DNA of 43,650 nucleotides from Desulfurococcaceae archaeon (GTDB taxonomy: Archaea > Thermoproteota > Thermoprotei_A > Sulfolobales > Ignisphaeraceae). Position numbers and translations under genes: made by a program. Positions within the stretch are counted from its first letter, which is position 1; each line of letters begins with the position of its first letter. The DNA is taken from assembly GCA_020832925.1 (NCBI GenBank), contig JAJHRF010000011.1, forward strand, positions 1-43,650. Reading direction: 5' to 3'. The notes below the pieces were generated by a model, which worked only from the letters and a program-made list of their open reading frames with translations, was not told where the DNA came from and did not search any database. Of the stretch, positions 26,094 through 33,980 are shown in pieces.

Positions 26094-26153
26094 GTGCATC
26101 AGCGAGGTTCGCGTACATCATGTATCAGCAAGGATACGTTACATCATCTAGGA
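26094..26153 (-). ncRNA. C/D box guide sRNA (second of three)
   Basis: Minus strand: box C ATGATGT (26147-26141), 12-base guide AACGTATCCTTG (26140-26129), D' CTGA (26128-26125), spacer TAC, C' ATGATGT (26121-26115), 12-base guide ACGCGAACCTCG (26114-26103), D CTGA (26102-26099). Both halves have identical geometry and identical C boxes, each one base off the RTGATGA consensus. The guides would pair with CAAGGATACGTT and CGAGGTTCGCGT, placing 2'-O-methyl groups on the fifth base (G) of each; targets were not identified. A TATA-like TATATTAAT (26179-26187 region, minus strand) is at suitable distance. It lies in a 338-base gap that has no other feature. Confidence 0.85.
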
Positions 26154-26277
26154 ATAACTGGTGAAACACTTAGCGAAATTAATATAGTCTCTATCTACAT
26201 AATCTATGTAAAAACTCTTTTCAATTACCCTGTTAACAGCTTTATACCGCGCATAATACAGTTATCTGGGTAAGAAC

Positions 26278-26955
26278 ATGCCTCGTGTACCTGTTAAATT
26301 GGTGAGCTGGGAAGATATTGTTGAATGGAGTTGGGGATTGGCAAAAAAGATTGAAGTCGATGGATATGTACCCGACGTTATTATAGCCATATCGAGAGGT
26401 GGATATGTACCTGCAAGACTTCTATGCGACTTTCTGGGTGTAGAGAACTTAATATCTATACAATCGCAACACTGGACTGAAGCTGCTAAAAAAGGTGAAA
26501 AAGCTATAATTAAGTTTGAGTACACTATAGATCTATCTAATTACAGAGCACTACTTGTAGACGATATCATTGATACGGGTGAATCTGTAATTCTCGCTAA
26601 GAACTTTATCTTAGAGCGGTGGAAACCGAAAGATCTCAGGGTTGCAGCTTTACAATGGATTTCAACAGTGGCTAAGATCAAACCTGATTACTACTATATA
26701 GAGGTTAGGGATTGGGTATGGTTCCAGTATCCATGGACAAGGCTAGAAGATATAACACAATTCATCAACAGAATGATGATGGAGGTGAAGAAGGAGATAG
26801 GAATATATGTATGGACTCTAGACGATGTGAAGAAGACTTTCTATGAGTGGTACGGTATACAAGTAGATGATAGGTACTACGTTGAGGCTTTAAACAAGCT
26901 TGCTAAGAAAGGTCTTGTAGAAATTGATCAAGGGGTATATAAATACAAAGGCTGA
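26278..26955 (+). CDS. Purine-type phosphoribosyltransferase
   Basis: A 225-residue type I PRTase that joins PRPP to a free base for nucleotide salvage. The PRPP loop is LLVDDIIDTGES at 92-103, and IIAISRGGYVPARLL supplies the pyrophosphate loop. Residues about 150-225 add a second region, with KTFYEWYGIQVDDRYYVEALNKLAKKG as a likely winged-helix-like tail, so it is longer than a minimal Gpt. The base specificity (hypoxanthine, guanine or xanthine) cannot be told from sequence; regulatory use as a PurR-like protein is a less likely option. The RecA-like gene follows after 29 bases. Confidence 0.85.
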   Translation: MPRVPVKLVSWEDIVEWSWGLAKKIEVDGYVPDVIIAISRGGYVPARLLCDFLGVENLISIQSQHWTEAAKKGEKAIIKFEYTIDLSNYRALLVDDIIDTGESVILAKNFILERWKPKDLRVAALQWISTVAKIKPDYYYIEVRDWVWFQYPWTRLEDITQFINRMMMEVKKEIGIYVWTLDDVKKTFYEWYGIQVDDRYYVEALNKLAKKGLVEIDQGVYKYKG

Positions 26956-26984
26956 TACTTGATCAAATTAGATAAGGCTTGTCC

Positions 26985-27620
26985 ATGAGCTTAAGCATAT
27001 GTAATGAAGATCTAGACCACATATTTTTTGTTAAACCTAGTAAAATCGTTATATATGGAGAAGCAGCTGTAGGTAAAACTAATCTATTACTGAATATATT
27101 GAAATGCTCGGTAAATAGACTTAAATTGAGCGAAGTTATATACTTCATAAGTACCGAAGGATCTACATTTATTGAAAAACTTCGTAAACTTAGACTAGAT
27201 AATGAGAAGATGTTCATCTCCATAGCTATAGATCAGCTACACTTAGTACATATGTTGATAGATATAGTACGTATGCTTGATAAGTATAGCCCTTACTGCG
27301 TAATCATAGACAGTATAAACAGTCATTATAGAGTAGAATCTATTTCTACAGAAGGAATAGTATTGTTTAACGAGATCCTGACCCTGCTAGATATGCTAAA
27401 CACGAGCAATGTTTACGTAGTTGTGTCCGCCCAAGTTAGGAACATCGATGGAAAACAGGAGATACCGGGGTACGAGTATTTACAGCTATGGGCTGATGTT
27501 GTTGCGTACGTATCGCGGAACCATCCATTCTACCGCATACTCAGAATACACAAGCCCTCAATAGATAAGATGTTCTACTTTGACATCACGTTGGATGGTG
27601 TTAGATGGATACGGATATAA
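26985..27620 (+). CDS. RecA-superfamily ATPase, RadA-paralogue type
   Basis: A 211-residue RecA-fold ATPase core. Walker A is GEAAVGKT at 25-32; Walker B is YCVIIDSIN, followed by a VVVSAQVRN strand as in RadA/KaiC-like proteins. It lacks the N-terminal helix-hairpin-helix domain of the recombinase RadA, so it belongs with the crenarchaeal RadA paralogues (aRadC/RadB-like) that assist recombination or regulate it. The ATG at 26985 is taken; an in-frame TTG at 26979 adds two residues. It follows the phosphoribosyltransferase closely and is convergent with nop10. Confidence 0.78.
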   Translation: MSLSICNEDLDHIFFVKPSKIVIYGEAAVGKTNLLLNILKCSVNRLKLSEVIYFISTEGSTFIEKLRKLRLDNEKMFISIAIDQLHLVHMLIDIVRMLDKYSPYCVIIDSINSHYRVESISTEGIVLFNEILTLLDMLNTSNVYVVVSAQVRNIDGKQEIPGYEYLQLWADVVAYVSRNHPFYRILRIHKPSIDKMFYFDITLDGVRWIRI

Positions 27621-27653
27621 GGATATAACAACGTTAACACTATGTAATGTTTA

Positions 27654-27869
27654 CTAATGACCTTGAATTTTTTCACTCTCTTTACTAAACTTTTCTTCGA
27701 GTTTAGCTATCAGCTCTGGGTACTTCATTCTTACTCTATGCATAACATATTTATCCTCGGGTGAGAATCTTGGTGGATGAGGTACAATGGTTTTAGAACC
27801 GCAACGAGGACATACCTCCTTAATTGTATAGATCTTGCAGTTGACGCATTTCCTAATCCTCCAGTGCAA
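27654..27869 (-). CDS. nop10: Nop10, H/ACA ribonucleoprotein subunit
   Basis: A 71-residue protein of the H/ACA RNP, which with Cbf5, Gar1 and L7Ae makes pseudouridine in rRNA. The N-terminal zinc ribbon (KCVNC and VCPRCGS) and the conserved PHPPRFSPEDKY linker are diagnostic, followed by the helix that binds Cbf5. Length is slightly above the usual 55-65. It is the last gene of the L44e-S27e-aIF2-alpha-Nop10 set, starting three bases after the aIF2-alpha stop. Confidence 0.94.
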   Translation of the reverse strand: MHWRIRKCVNCKIYTIKEVCPRCGSKTIVPHPPRFSPEDKYVMHRVRMKYPELIAKLEEKFSKESEKIQGH

Positions 27870-27872
27870 ACT

Positions 27873-28697
27873 TTATCCTCCTCTCTCGATCTCTTCCCTT
27901 ACCACTTCTACAAACTCTATTCCTAATTCTTTCGCTAACGTATGAACGTCTTGCTCTATCTTGTTCAGAACAGCTTCTGCCTCTCTATAATTTGTAGCCA
28001 CTATCTCTACCCTATAACGTGGAGCACCTATAGTATAAACACTTATCTTCACATTCTGAGGTAATTGCATGTCTTGGATATGCGATAAAATCTTCTTTAT
28101 TTTCTCAACACCATCAGGTTTATATGTAGTTATCCTAACGATGACCCTAATCTTAACCATCTTTATAGTTATGTGTTTCTTAGCTTCTTCACACACAGTT
28201 TTACTCCAGTCCTCCGGAACCCCTCTCTTGACAAGCTGTTCATAACCCAAAAGAACACAGTCTTCAAGAACCGATAGAGGATCCAGCTCTTTCTCTATCT
28301 TAGACCATAAAGCTATGTATGCTTCTTCTAGAGATTTACCCATGTTTTTAGCTGCTAGTTCTACGATTTTCTGCGCTTTTTGAAGTCTTTTCCATCTAAG
28401 CATCTTAACCTTTTTCTCGTTTTCGAAAACTCTTTTTATTGATAAATCTACTTGAACTCTAGGAGCTCTCTTGTCAACCCTGATAACTTTTGCTACAACG
28501 ACCTGCCCTTCCTTCAAAACATCCCTAATATCCTTTACATACTTAGTACTAACTTCGCTCCATGGAATAAAGGCGTTATCAATACCATACTCTAACAATG
28601 TGCAATAAGCTCCCTGCTCAATCACTTTATCTATCTTAGCTACGACGAGCTCTCCTACCTCTGGTAGACCTTTTTTCTTAAAAGGTACTAAGCTCAT
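27873..28697 (-). CDS. eif2a: Translation initiation factor aIF2 subunit alpha
   Basis: The alpha subunit of aIF2, which brings initiator tRNA to the small ribosomal subunit. The N-terminal S1 domain (LPEVGELVVAKIDKVIEQGA, FIPWSEVS, DIRDVLKEGQVVVAKVIRVD) is followed by a helical domain and the C-terminal alpha/beta domain (IYTIGAPRYRVEIVATNYREAE). The frame reaches 28766, but family alignment favours ATG at 28697 (about 275 residues), ten residues before the S1 core; ATG at 28712 is also possible. It lies between S27e and Nop10, the standard archaeal order. Confidence 0.95.
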   Translation of the reverse strand: MSLVPFKKKGLPEVGELVVAKIDKVIEQGAYCTLLEYGIDNAFIPWSEVSTKYVKDIRDVLKEGQVVVAKVIRVDKRAPRVQVDLSIKRVFENEKKVKMLRWKRLQKAQKIVELAAKNMGKSLEEAYIALWSKIEKELDPLSVLEDCVLLGYEQLVKRGVPEDWSKTVCEEAKKHITIKMVKIRVIVRITTYKPDGVEKIKKILSHIQDMQLPQNVKISVYTIGAPRYRVEIVATNYREAEAVLNKIEQDVHTLAKELGIEFVEVVREEIERGG

Positions 28698-28770
28698 ACA
28701 GTTCTTACCCATGGAATTCCATGAAATCCTTAGGTAAGCAAGGTATAATCTCCGTAGCAACAACATTTAT

Positions 28771-28974
28771 TTAATCGAGTACTCTAACAATTTCAGCATT
28801 TATGAGCTTAGCCTTGCCACCTGTTGGTTGCACTAACTGAGTACCGCAAACTAAACATCTAGCAGGAAACGTTGCGTGGCTGAAAACAACCTGTTCATTT
28901 CCGCAAACTGTGCATCTTACTCTAAGGAATTTCGATCTTGGCTCAGGTATCAAAATCCTCCTCTTCTTAACCAT
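28771..28974 (-). CDS. rps27e: Ribosomal protein S27e
   Basis: A 67-residue small-subunit protein with a C4 zinc ribbon: CTVCGNEQ and [16 protein letters not shown], the family signature. The length and the N-terminal basic tail ([16 protein letters not shown]) are normal. It lies 16 bases after L44e and directly ahead of aIF2-alpha. Confidence 0.97.
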   Translation of the reverse strand: MVKKRRILIPEPRSKFLRVRCTVCGNEQVVFSHATFPARCLVCGTQLVQPTGGKAKLINAEIVRVLD

Positions 28975-28990
28975 GCCGTACCCCCGGATG

Positions 28991-29266
28991 CTAGGCTAAC
29001 TCGGCTTTCTTAAGCCTTATACCCTTCCTATGCAAAGTATAGCCGCATTTCGTACACTTAAGTTTCAGTACAACTTTTTTCGTAACTTTAGCAAACCTCT
29101 TTTGTTCTGGTTTTCGTTTAGATCCGTAACCCTCCTGTTTTCTTAAATACCTACGCTGTCCCTGGGCCAAAGTTCTACGCTTACCATGTTTATAGATCGT
29201 TACTGAATGCTGTGTATGAGTTTTACATCGCGGACAGTATGTGTTTATGGTCTTCGGGATCTTCAA
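28991..29266 (-). CDS. rpl44e: Ribosomal protein L44e
   Basis: A 91-residue large-subunit protein that sits near the tRNA E site. It begins [21 protein letters not shown] and ends with [20 protein letters not shown], giving the family's zinc site of two CxxC pairs. The start is TTG at 29266, with GTGGTGA close upstream. It begins the translation half of the cluster and has its own TATA box at 29319-29329. Confidence 0.97.
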   Translation of the reverse strand: MKIPKTINTYCPRCKTHTQHSVTIYKHGKRRTLAQGQRRYLRKQEGYGSKRKPEQKRFAKVTKKVVLKLKCTKCGYTLHRKGIRLKKAELA

Positions 29267-29318
29267 GGTTCACCACATTATCGACTTCCTCACTTTGAAG
29301 ATATATTGAACTGGGTAA

Positions 29319-29329
29319 ACTTATAAGTA
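29319..29329 (-). promoter_or_regulatory. TATA box ahead of L44e
   Basis: Minus-strand TACTTATAAGT lies about 55 bases before the L44e start, giving a leader of some 30 bases that includes GTGGTGA. It suggests that the L44e-S27e-aIF2-alpha-Nop10 genes can be transcribed apart from the replication genes upstream. Confidence 0.45.
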
Positions 29330-29366
29330 ATTATGATTCGTAACGATGCTAACCGTTATACAGATA

Positions 29367-29876
29367 TTACGTAGGTGCGTACTGTGCTACAATAGGCTCA
29401 ACGTATCCTAGAACTGTTAAGACTATAGCTAGGTCTAGAGGCAACAAGGCGACATACCCTTTCTCTACAACTTTTTCTGAGGATATAGTTGTAGGTTTCT
29501 TAATTTTGCACAGAACTTTCTCTTCTTGAACTATCAAGCTATACCTAATCAACTTCTTAAATACATCAGCTAAACTCGATAAGAGATTCAACAATCTAGA
29601 CAAAGCATCGTTACCCAGCTTTACTCGACCTTCTATTTGTTTAAGAATTGTGTAGTTGAATATAGATCTCGCAGCTTCGTCAATAATATTAAAACTCTTT
29701 GAACAGATATCGCTGTAGACCTTCTCCTGAATATTAGATAAACACCAAGAGCTCAACATAGCTGAGATAGCATTTGTATCTACAGCTCCTCTTAGAATCT
29801 CTTCTGCTAAAACTTCTTCATTAACAAGTAGATACTCAATAAGTTTGTACAGTCTATCAAAAGTTTTTTCTGACAA
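29367..29876 (-). CDS. gins15: GINS complex subunit Gins15 (Sld5/Psf1 family)
   Basis: A 169-residue subunit of GINS, which joins MCM and Cdc45/GAN in the replicative CMG helicase. The first 120 residues are all helical (the GINS A domain); the C-terminal 45 form the small beta B domain, with the signature KGYVALLPLDLAIVLTVLGYVEPI shortened here to its pattern of KG-V-LP-D-A-G-EPI. A-before-B order is the Gins15/Gins51 type. The start is TTG at 29876, with GAGGTGATG upstream that overlaps the priS stop. The pairing with primase PriS is a known crenarchaeal linkage. Confidence 0.85.
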   Translation of the reverse strand: MSEKTFDRLYKLIEYLLVNEEVLAEEILRGAVDTNAISAMLSSWCLSNIQEKVYSDICSKSFNIIDEAARSIFNYTILKQIEGRVKLGNDALSRLLNLLSSLADVFKKLIRYSLIVQEEKVLCKIKKPTTISSEKVVEKGYVALLPLDLAIVLTVLGYVEPIVAQYAPT

Positions 29877-29883
29877 TTCTGCA

Positions 29884-30981
29884 TCACCTCATTATCGATA
29901 CTACTTGTGCAACTTCTTTAAATATAAAGTAAGATGCATATGGATATTCTAAAACAACTTCGTCGCCTTTGCTGAACTTTAGCTGCGTATCGATAATTGT
30001 TATCTTGGGTATACCTACGGTAAACTTAATCTTCAACTTAGTATCTATAGGCTTTACTATCTCCGATGTAAACTCGAAATTACTTAGATCGTTGTTTTTA
30101 ATGAATACGGCTATCCACCCTGTTTTACCGTTTATACTGTTGGGCATTCTAACGAGGTGTGATATATCTATCGTAACCTTGGGGTCTATAGCTATGGATA
30201 ACGCTTTCGAGATGTCTGCGATGTGCTCTAATAGAATGGCATACGCTTTTCGAGCTTCTGCATAACTAATAGTGGATCTCAACTCCATTATGTAAGCCTT
30301 GACATCTTTTTCAACATAGTTTGCCAAAACTAGAGCTATTCTACGCCTTATACCACCATCTGTGATCCTCGGTATCAGAGGAACAGCTTTTTTAAGACCT
30401 TTAACTAGATTTCTAACTATATAGTTGATCTGTTGCTCATCAAGCTTTATATAGGATACAATCTCGCGTCTCTCATCCGAAGACATGTACCTGTAATCTT
30501 CATCAAGTTCTACAACTATATGGAATCCTCGATTCCCCGAAAAAGCTGTGTAGATATTAGTGAATCCGAAATCTTGCTCAAGAACATCTATGAGCTTCGC
30601 TGCATGGTTTTTCGCCATAGTAATACACTCCGGTTCTACATGTTCGAATCTAGATAACTCAGAACCGCAGTTAGGGCATGTCTTTACCTCTTGCTGATCC
30701 ACTACATATCCACATTTCTTACAAAAACGTAGCTGCACAACCATACCTTTCTCAATACATTCATATATCTCGTTTGCATCTATATCAAACACTAAATCGC
30801 TTCCCAGCCACTTCTTCTCATCCATAACAGGGTTGCCAGGCTCTTGATATCGAGCTGAAGAGTAGTATACATGCCTAGGGATGTTATTTATAATATAGTT
30901 CTTCAACTCAGCTATACTTGAAAATGCTAGATGTCTTACGTAAGTATCTAGGTTTAGCGGTTGTATAGCTATCTCTCTCAA
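29884..30981 (-). CDS. priS: DNA primase small (catalytic) subunit PriS
   Basis: The catalytic subunit of archaeo-eukaryotic primase, making primers with PriL. The coordinates give the shortest frame, starting at TTG 30981. From there: YVRHLAF, the catalytic DxD in LVFDIDAN (66-68), a zinc knuckle with Cys87, 90, 102 and 105, SGNRGFHIVV and the RMPNSINGKTGW nucleotide site. The conserved N-terminal helix (as in Sulfolobus PriS, ...IKSFFRNYY...) is encoded in frame upstream of this TTG, from about 31062, but contains no ATG, GTG or TTG. The true start is therefore probably an unusual codon (ATT 31062 or ATA 31068) or the sequence has an error. It follows the second PCNA gene directly. Confidence 0.94.
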   Translation of the reverse strand: MREIAIQPLNLDTYVRHLAFSSIAELKNYIINNIPRHVYYSSARYQEPGNPVMDEKKWLGSDLVFDIDANEIYECIEKGMVVQLRFCKKCGYVVDQQEVKTCPNCGSELSRFEHVEPECITMAKNHAAKLIDVLEQDFGFTNIYTAFSGNRGFHIVVELDEDYRYMSSDERREIVSYIKLDEQQINYIVRNLVKGLKKAVPLIPRITDGGIRRRIALVLANYVEKDVKAYIMELRSTISYAEARKAYAILLEHIADISKALSIAIDPKVTIDISHLVRMPNSINGKTGWIAVFIKNNDLSNFEFTSEIVKPIDTKLKIKFTVGIPKITIIDTQLKFSKGDEVVLEYPYASYFIFKEVAQVVSIMR

Positions 30982-31078
30982 ATAGAAATCTGCTGGTAGT
31001 ATCGGTTCATAATTTTCGTAATATTTCCTCAGTATCTCCTTAATTACGTTAATCGTTTTAATGTCTATATAGAACCCC

Positions 31079-31837
31079 TTACTCCGTCCTCGGCGCTATA
31101 TAAACTTTCAACTGTGTACCAGATACCAAATCTAGGCTTATTTCGCAAGGCAAATCTTTGCCGAGCTTAATTGACACAGTCTCAGCAAGTTTAGATAGAG
31201 ATACTAGTGATGCGATATACTCCATTGAGTAACTATTCGATATCTCATCAGCACTTGTAGGTGGTTGATAATCTGTGAGAGTCCCTGTAGTAACTGTAAA
31301 TGGTATCTCTACTTCACCTAGTTCAGAAGATGCTATCAAGGATATGCCTTCTTTAAGCGCTTTTATCTTCAGTACATCCCCTACATCCTCGAGAATACTC
31401 AATGCTACAGCTAAAGTAGGCCCTAAGATCTTGGCTTGCACTTCGAATTCTAATGAAAGCTCCGGTATTTCTTCATAGCTACCAGTTAGCAACGGTAGGG
31501 TGAAGATCCTCTCAACACCTCCTTTAGATATAAGCCCTACTGTAAGTTTAGAGCCGTCGCTTACAAGCATAAGCTTATCGTTTTTCTTAGCTCTTCTAAG
31601 GATTTTTGCAACAGATTCTAGAGGTATTATAAGCGTTGTTTCTTGTTCAACGTTGTAAACTTCAAATGCTGTTGGAGGTATGTAGAAATCTACGAGCATA
31701 ACATGGCTCGGATCCATCGCTTTCAGTCTAGCTCCTTCACTAGGACTAAATTTTATACCTACAGTCTCTAGAAACTCTGCTAGCTCTTTTAAGACATATC
31801 TCCATAGTCTAGCATCGAGGAATGTAACCTTCAGCAC
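31079..31837 (-). CDS. pcn: PCNA sliding clamp, second copy of the cluster
   Basis: A 252-residue DNA clamp with the two-domain PCNA fold: LKAMDPSHVMLVDFYIP in domain one (the PCNA LxAMDxSHV motif), KNDKLMLVSDG, the interdomain region ending ELSLEFEVQAKI, and the C-terminal APRTE. Crenarchaea use heterotrimeric clamps of three different PCNAs; this copy differs clearly from the one at 32263-33036, so both are likely subunits of one ring. The start is GTG at 31837 with GGTGATG nearby. It precedes priS and follows an AbrB-like gene. Confidence 0.93.
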   Translation of the reverse strand: MLKVTFLDARLWRYVLKELAEFLETVGIKFSPSEGARLKAMDPSHVMLVDFYIPPTAFEVYNVEQETTLIIPLESVAKILRRAKKNDKLMLVSDGSKLTVGLISKGGVERIFTLPLLTGSYEEIPELSLEFEVQAKILGPTLAVALSILEDVGDVLKIKALKEGISLIASSELGEVEIPFTVTTGTLTDYQPPTSADEISNSYSMEYIASLVSLSKLAETVSIKLGKDLPCEISLDLVSGTQLKVYIAPRTE

Positions 31838-31884
31838 TCTACATCACCAATAATAATCTATTCTGAAGAAACTATATAAATAGA

Positions 31885-32223
31885 TTAGTCGCTAAAACAG
31901 TTAAGTTTTCCAAGAACTTCACCTAACACTTCTTTACCTTCTATAACCATATCGCATCTATACTCATCATGTTTACCTTCTAGAACAAAACACCGAGATG
32001 CTATAACCTTGGCCTCGTTAAACAGTTTAACTAGCTCTCGCTTCGTCAAAACACCCCAACACCTAGTCCAATTCTCTTGGAAAACCTTCAGCATTATAAC
32101 CCCTTTATCCTCATCAACGTTCATCAACACCCTACCGCCGTTATCTATATTCAGGAGAAGCCTTACGTATGCAGGTATAGTTATCCTACCTTTTGCATCC
32201 ACTTTTACTACTTCAGATATCAC
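31885..32223 (-). CDS. AbrB/SpoVT-like DNA-binding protein between two PCNA genes
   Basis: About 112 residues. The first 45 match the swapped-hairpin AbrB domain (VVKVDAKGRITIPAYVRLLL, then a beta hairpin ending in VIMLKV), a dimeric DNA-binding fold. The rest is an unassigned tail with several cysteines. The frame opens at TTG 32259, but GTG at 32223 is chosen because GGTGGTATGCT precedes it and the AbrB domain then begins almost at once. It starts just after the first PCNA stop and is in the same operon, so it may regulate the replication genes; this is inference from position. Confidence 0.68.
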   Translation of the reverse strand: MISEVVKVDAKGRITIPAYVRLLLNIDNGGRVLMNVDEDKGVIMLKVFQENWTRCWGVLTKRELVKLFNEAKVIASRCFVLEGKHDEYRCDMVIEGKEVLGEVLGKLNCFSD

Positions 32224-32262
32224 AGCATACCACCTGGAGAACTTTGGAAAGCTATTCAAGCC

Positions 32263-33036
32263 CTAACTTCTAGGGGCTACCCATGTCGTTATCTTGCCTC
32301 CTCCAGCTATATTCAACGTTATTTTCAAAGGTTTATCAGGGCCGAAAGCAATAGTACACTCATCTGCCAAATCGAGAACTTTAGCTAAAGCTTTCAGATG
32401 ATCTACCCCATACTTAACTATAGCACTACTTATCGATGCTTCGAGATATGATAAAGGTTGGAATTGCTTTAGAATAGTTGAATACTCAGCAAGCTCTCCA
32501 TATGCTGAAACCTTTATAGCATTAAGTTCTGATGAATATATAAATGTTATCTCATCACCTACAAGAGCAGCATCTTTTATTATCTCTACAAATTCCGATG
32601 TTGGTAACGATGCTTGTACTTCGTAATTAAGCTCTATACCCCCGATTCGTTCAAACCCTATCTCACTCAGAGGGATGCTGACCTCTTTCTCAACGTTTGA
32701 TCTTACATTGAATACCTTTATCTTGAGCTCTCTAACACCCTCAACATACTCAAACGAAACTTTATCACGTTTCGTAGCACGTCTGAAAGCTTTTACAAAC
32801 TCATCTCTATCAGCAACTACTTTAACAGGTGATGTGATAGTGTATTCCTCAAAACTCGATGCAGGGATTTCAAATATAATCATCGTTACTTTGTCTGGGC
32901 TTAGAGCTTCTATAACAAATCCCGGTTCTTCAAAAGCTATTGGGATCTGGTCTACTATCCCTTTAAATGCTGAAACCACTTTCTTAAAAACAATACCTGT
33001 AGGGTACACAGCTCTAATACTCATAGAGATACCCAT
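32263..33036 (-). CDS. pcn: PCNA sliding clamp, first copy of the cluster
   Basis: A 257-residue PCNA. Domain one reads GIVFKKVVSAFKGIVDQIPIA, then FVIEALSPDKVTMIIFEIP; the C-terminus is KITTWVAPRS, the usual PCNA end. The LxAMDxSHV motif is altered to EALSPDKV, typical of specialised crenarchaeal heterotrimer subunits. It begins the replication operon: a TATA box lies at 33056-33067 and AAGGAG precedes the ATG at 33036. A second ATG at 33024 is possible. Only two of the expected three PCNA genes are in the window. Confidence 0.92.
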   Translation of the reverse strand: MGISMSIRAVYPTGIVFKKVVSAFKGIVDQIPIAFEEPGFVIEALSPDKVTMIIFEIPASSFEEYTITSPVKVVADRDEFVKAFRRATKRDKVSFEYVEGVRELKIKVFNVRSNVEKEVSIPLSEIGFERIGGIELNYEVQASLPTSEFVEIIKDAALVGDEITFIYSSELNAIKVSAYGELAEYSTILKQFQPLSYLEASISSAIVKYGVDHLKALAKVLDLADECTIAFGPDKPLKITLNIAGGGKITTWVAPRS

Positions 33037-33055
33037 ATAGTTACTACTCCTTACA

Positions 33056-33067
33056 GAATTTAAAATT
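33056..33067 (-). promoter_or_regulatory. TATA box of the replication operon
   Basis: Minus-strand AATTTTAAATTC about 25 bases before the PCNA start region, followed by AAGGAG. It would drive PCNA, AbrB-like, PCNA, priS and gins15. Confidence 0.5.
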
Positions 33068-33147
33068 GCTACAATTCGTTAACACCACTATTTTCAGTAG
33101 AGATATGTATCCATAATCTTGAAGTTGATTAACTTAATTATCTAACG

Positions 33148-33158
33148 GATATATAAAG
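33148..33158 (+). promoter_or_regulatory. TATA box of the unknown gene at 33204
   Basis: GATATATAAAG predicts a start of transcription near 33179-33183 and a leader of about 20 bases that contains AGGTGAT ahead of the GTG at 33204. Confidence 0.5.
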
Positions 33159-33203
33159 TATACAGCATATCTAGAGTATGTAGATATACCTCAGGTGATC
33201 TCT

Positions 33204-33578
33204 GTGAATACAAAGATTAAAATCTTTAAAACCGTAGGTGACTACATAGCTATAGAAGTTGAGGCTCAGGAAGCTCCTAAGATAATAGATGTTTTGAGCA
33301 ACGGGTTGGGTAGAGGAGGTGAGGATGTTTGGGATGCCTTGAGGATGATAAAGCATTTCGATACATTCTATGATTTGATGAGGAGAAAATTCAAGGAGTA
33401 TCTAACACCTAGGAAAGATGTAGGAGATATCTTAAAGAAACGCGTTCTCATAGATAAGATAAAGCTTGTGAGAAAAGATAACAAGAAATTTGTTGAAATA
33501 GTTCTCGATAAAACCATAGCTTTAGACGACGTTTTAAATATCTTGAAGAGCAACGGTATCGAGATAGAACAATGTTAG
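33204..33578 (+). CDS. Hypothetical protein, 124 residues
   Basis: A soluble alpha/beta protein I do not recognise. It begins with a beta strand (KIKIFKTVGDYIAIEVE), has a helical middle and ends IALDDVLNILKSNGIEIEQC. The start is GTG at 33204 with AGGTGAT four bases upstream; an alternative GTG at 33195 lies inside that site. It is divergent from the PCNA operon and convergent with rpo13, overlapping the latter by four bases at the stop codons. This conserved-looking position beside replication and RNA polymerase genes may matter. Confidence 0.6.
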   Translation: MNTKIKIFKTVGDYIAIEVEAQEAPKIIDVLSNGLGRGGEDVWDALRMIKHFDTFYDLMRRKFKEYLTPRKDVGDILKKRVLIDKIKLVRKDNKKFVEIVLDKTIALDDVLNILKSNGIEIEQC

Positions 33579-33847
33579 CTCGATCTCTTCTTACGTGAAC
33601 GCCTAGACACTTTTACTGATGTCTCAATTTGCTGAGCCTCGATAGACGATAGTATGTTCTTAGCCTCCGCAATAGATATCTTGTTCTGTAGTAAGTTATC
33701 CCAGATCTCAGCTCTCGATAAAAATAGCTCTACCTCCGCTATACTCATCCCTTCAACCTCTACATCCTCTCCAAATATATCTTCTTCTACTTCCTCTGTC
33801 TGACCCTCTTCTGTAGCAGGTTCTTCAACAATTTCTTCTTCAGACAT
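33575..33847 (-). CDS. rpo13: RNA polymerase subunit Rpo13
   Basis: A 90-residue protein: a very acidic N-terminal third, a central helix-turn-helix-like segment and a basic C-terminal tail (SRRSRKKRSS). The centre, with AEIWDNLLQNKISIAEAKN, closely matches Sulfolobus Rpo13 (EIWDNLLNGKISVDEAK), the archaea-specific subunit that sits in the downstream DNA channel of RNA polymerase and binds DNA through its basic tail. Rpo13 occurs in some Crenarchaeota only. The gene has a strong TATA box (33905-33922). Confidence 0.88.
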   Translation of the reverse strand: MSEEEIVEEPATEEGQTEEVEEDIFGEDVEVEGMSIAEVELFLSRAEIWDNLLQNKISIAEAKNILSSIEAQQIETSVKVSRRSRKKRSS

Positions 33848-33904
33848 AGAATCCGAACCCTTGAATAGACTACATCGTTGCAGTCCTTTACTGTATCTAC
33901 ACAG

Positions 33905-33922
33905 CTTTATATTTTTATATAT
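33905..33922 (-). promoter_or_regulatory. TATA box of rpo13
   Basis: The minus-strand stretch ATATATAAAAATATAAAG gives one or two overlapping TATA boxes; transcription would start about 40 bases before the ATG at 33847. Confidence 0.45.
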
Positions 33923-33980
33923 CGCTTAACCATATACATAAAAAATCAAGAACTCAAATACTGCAAACTCTCCTGTACAT

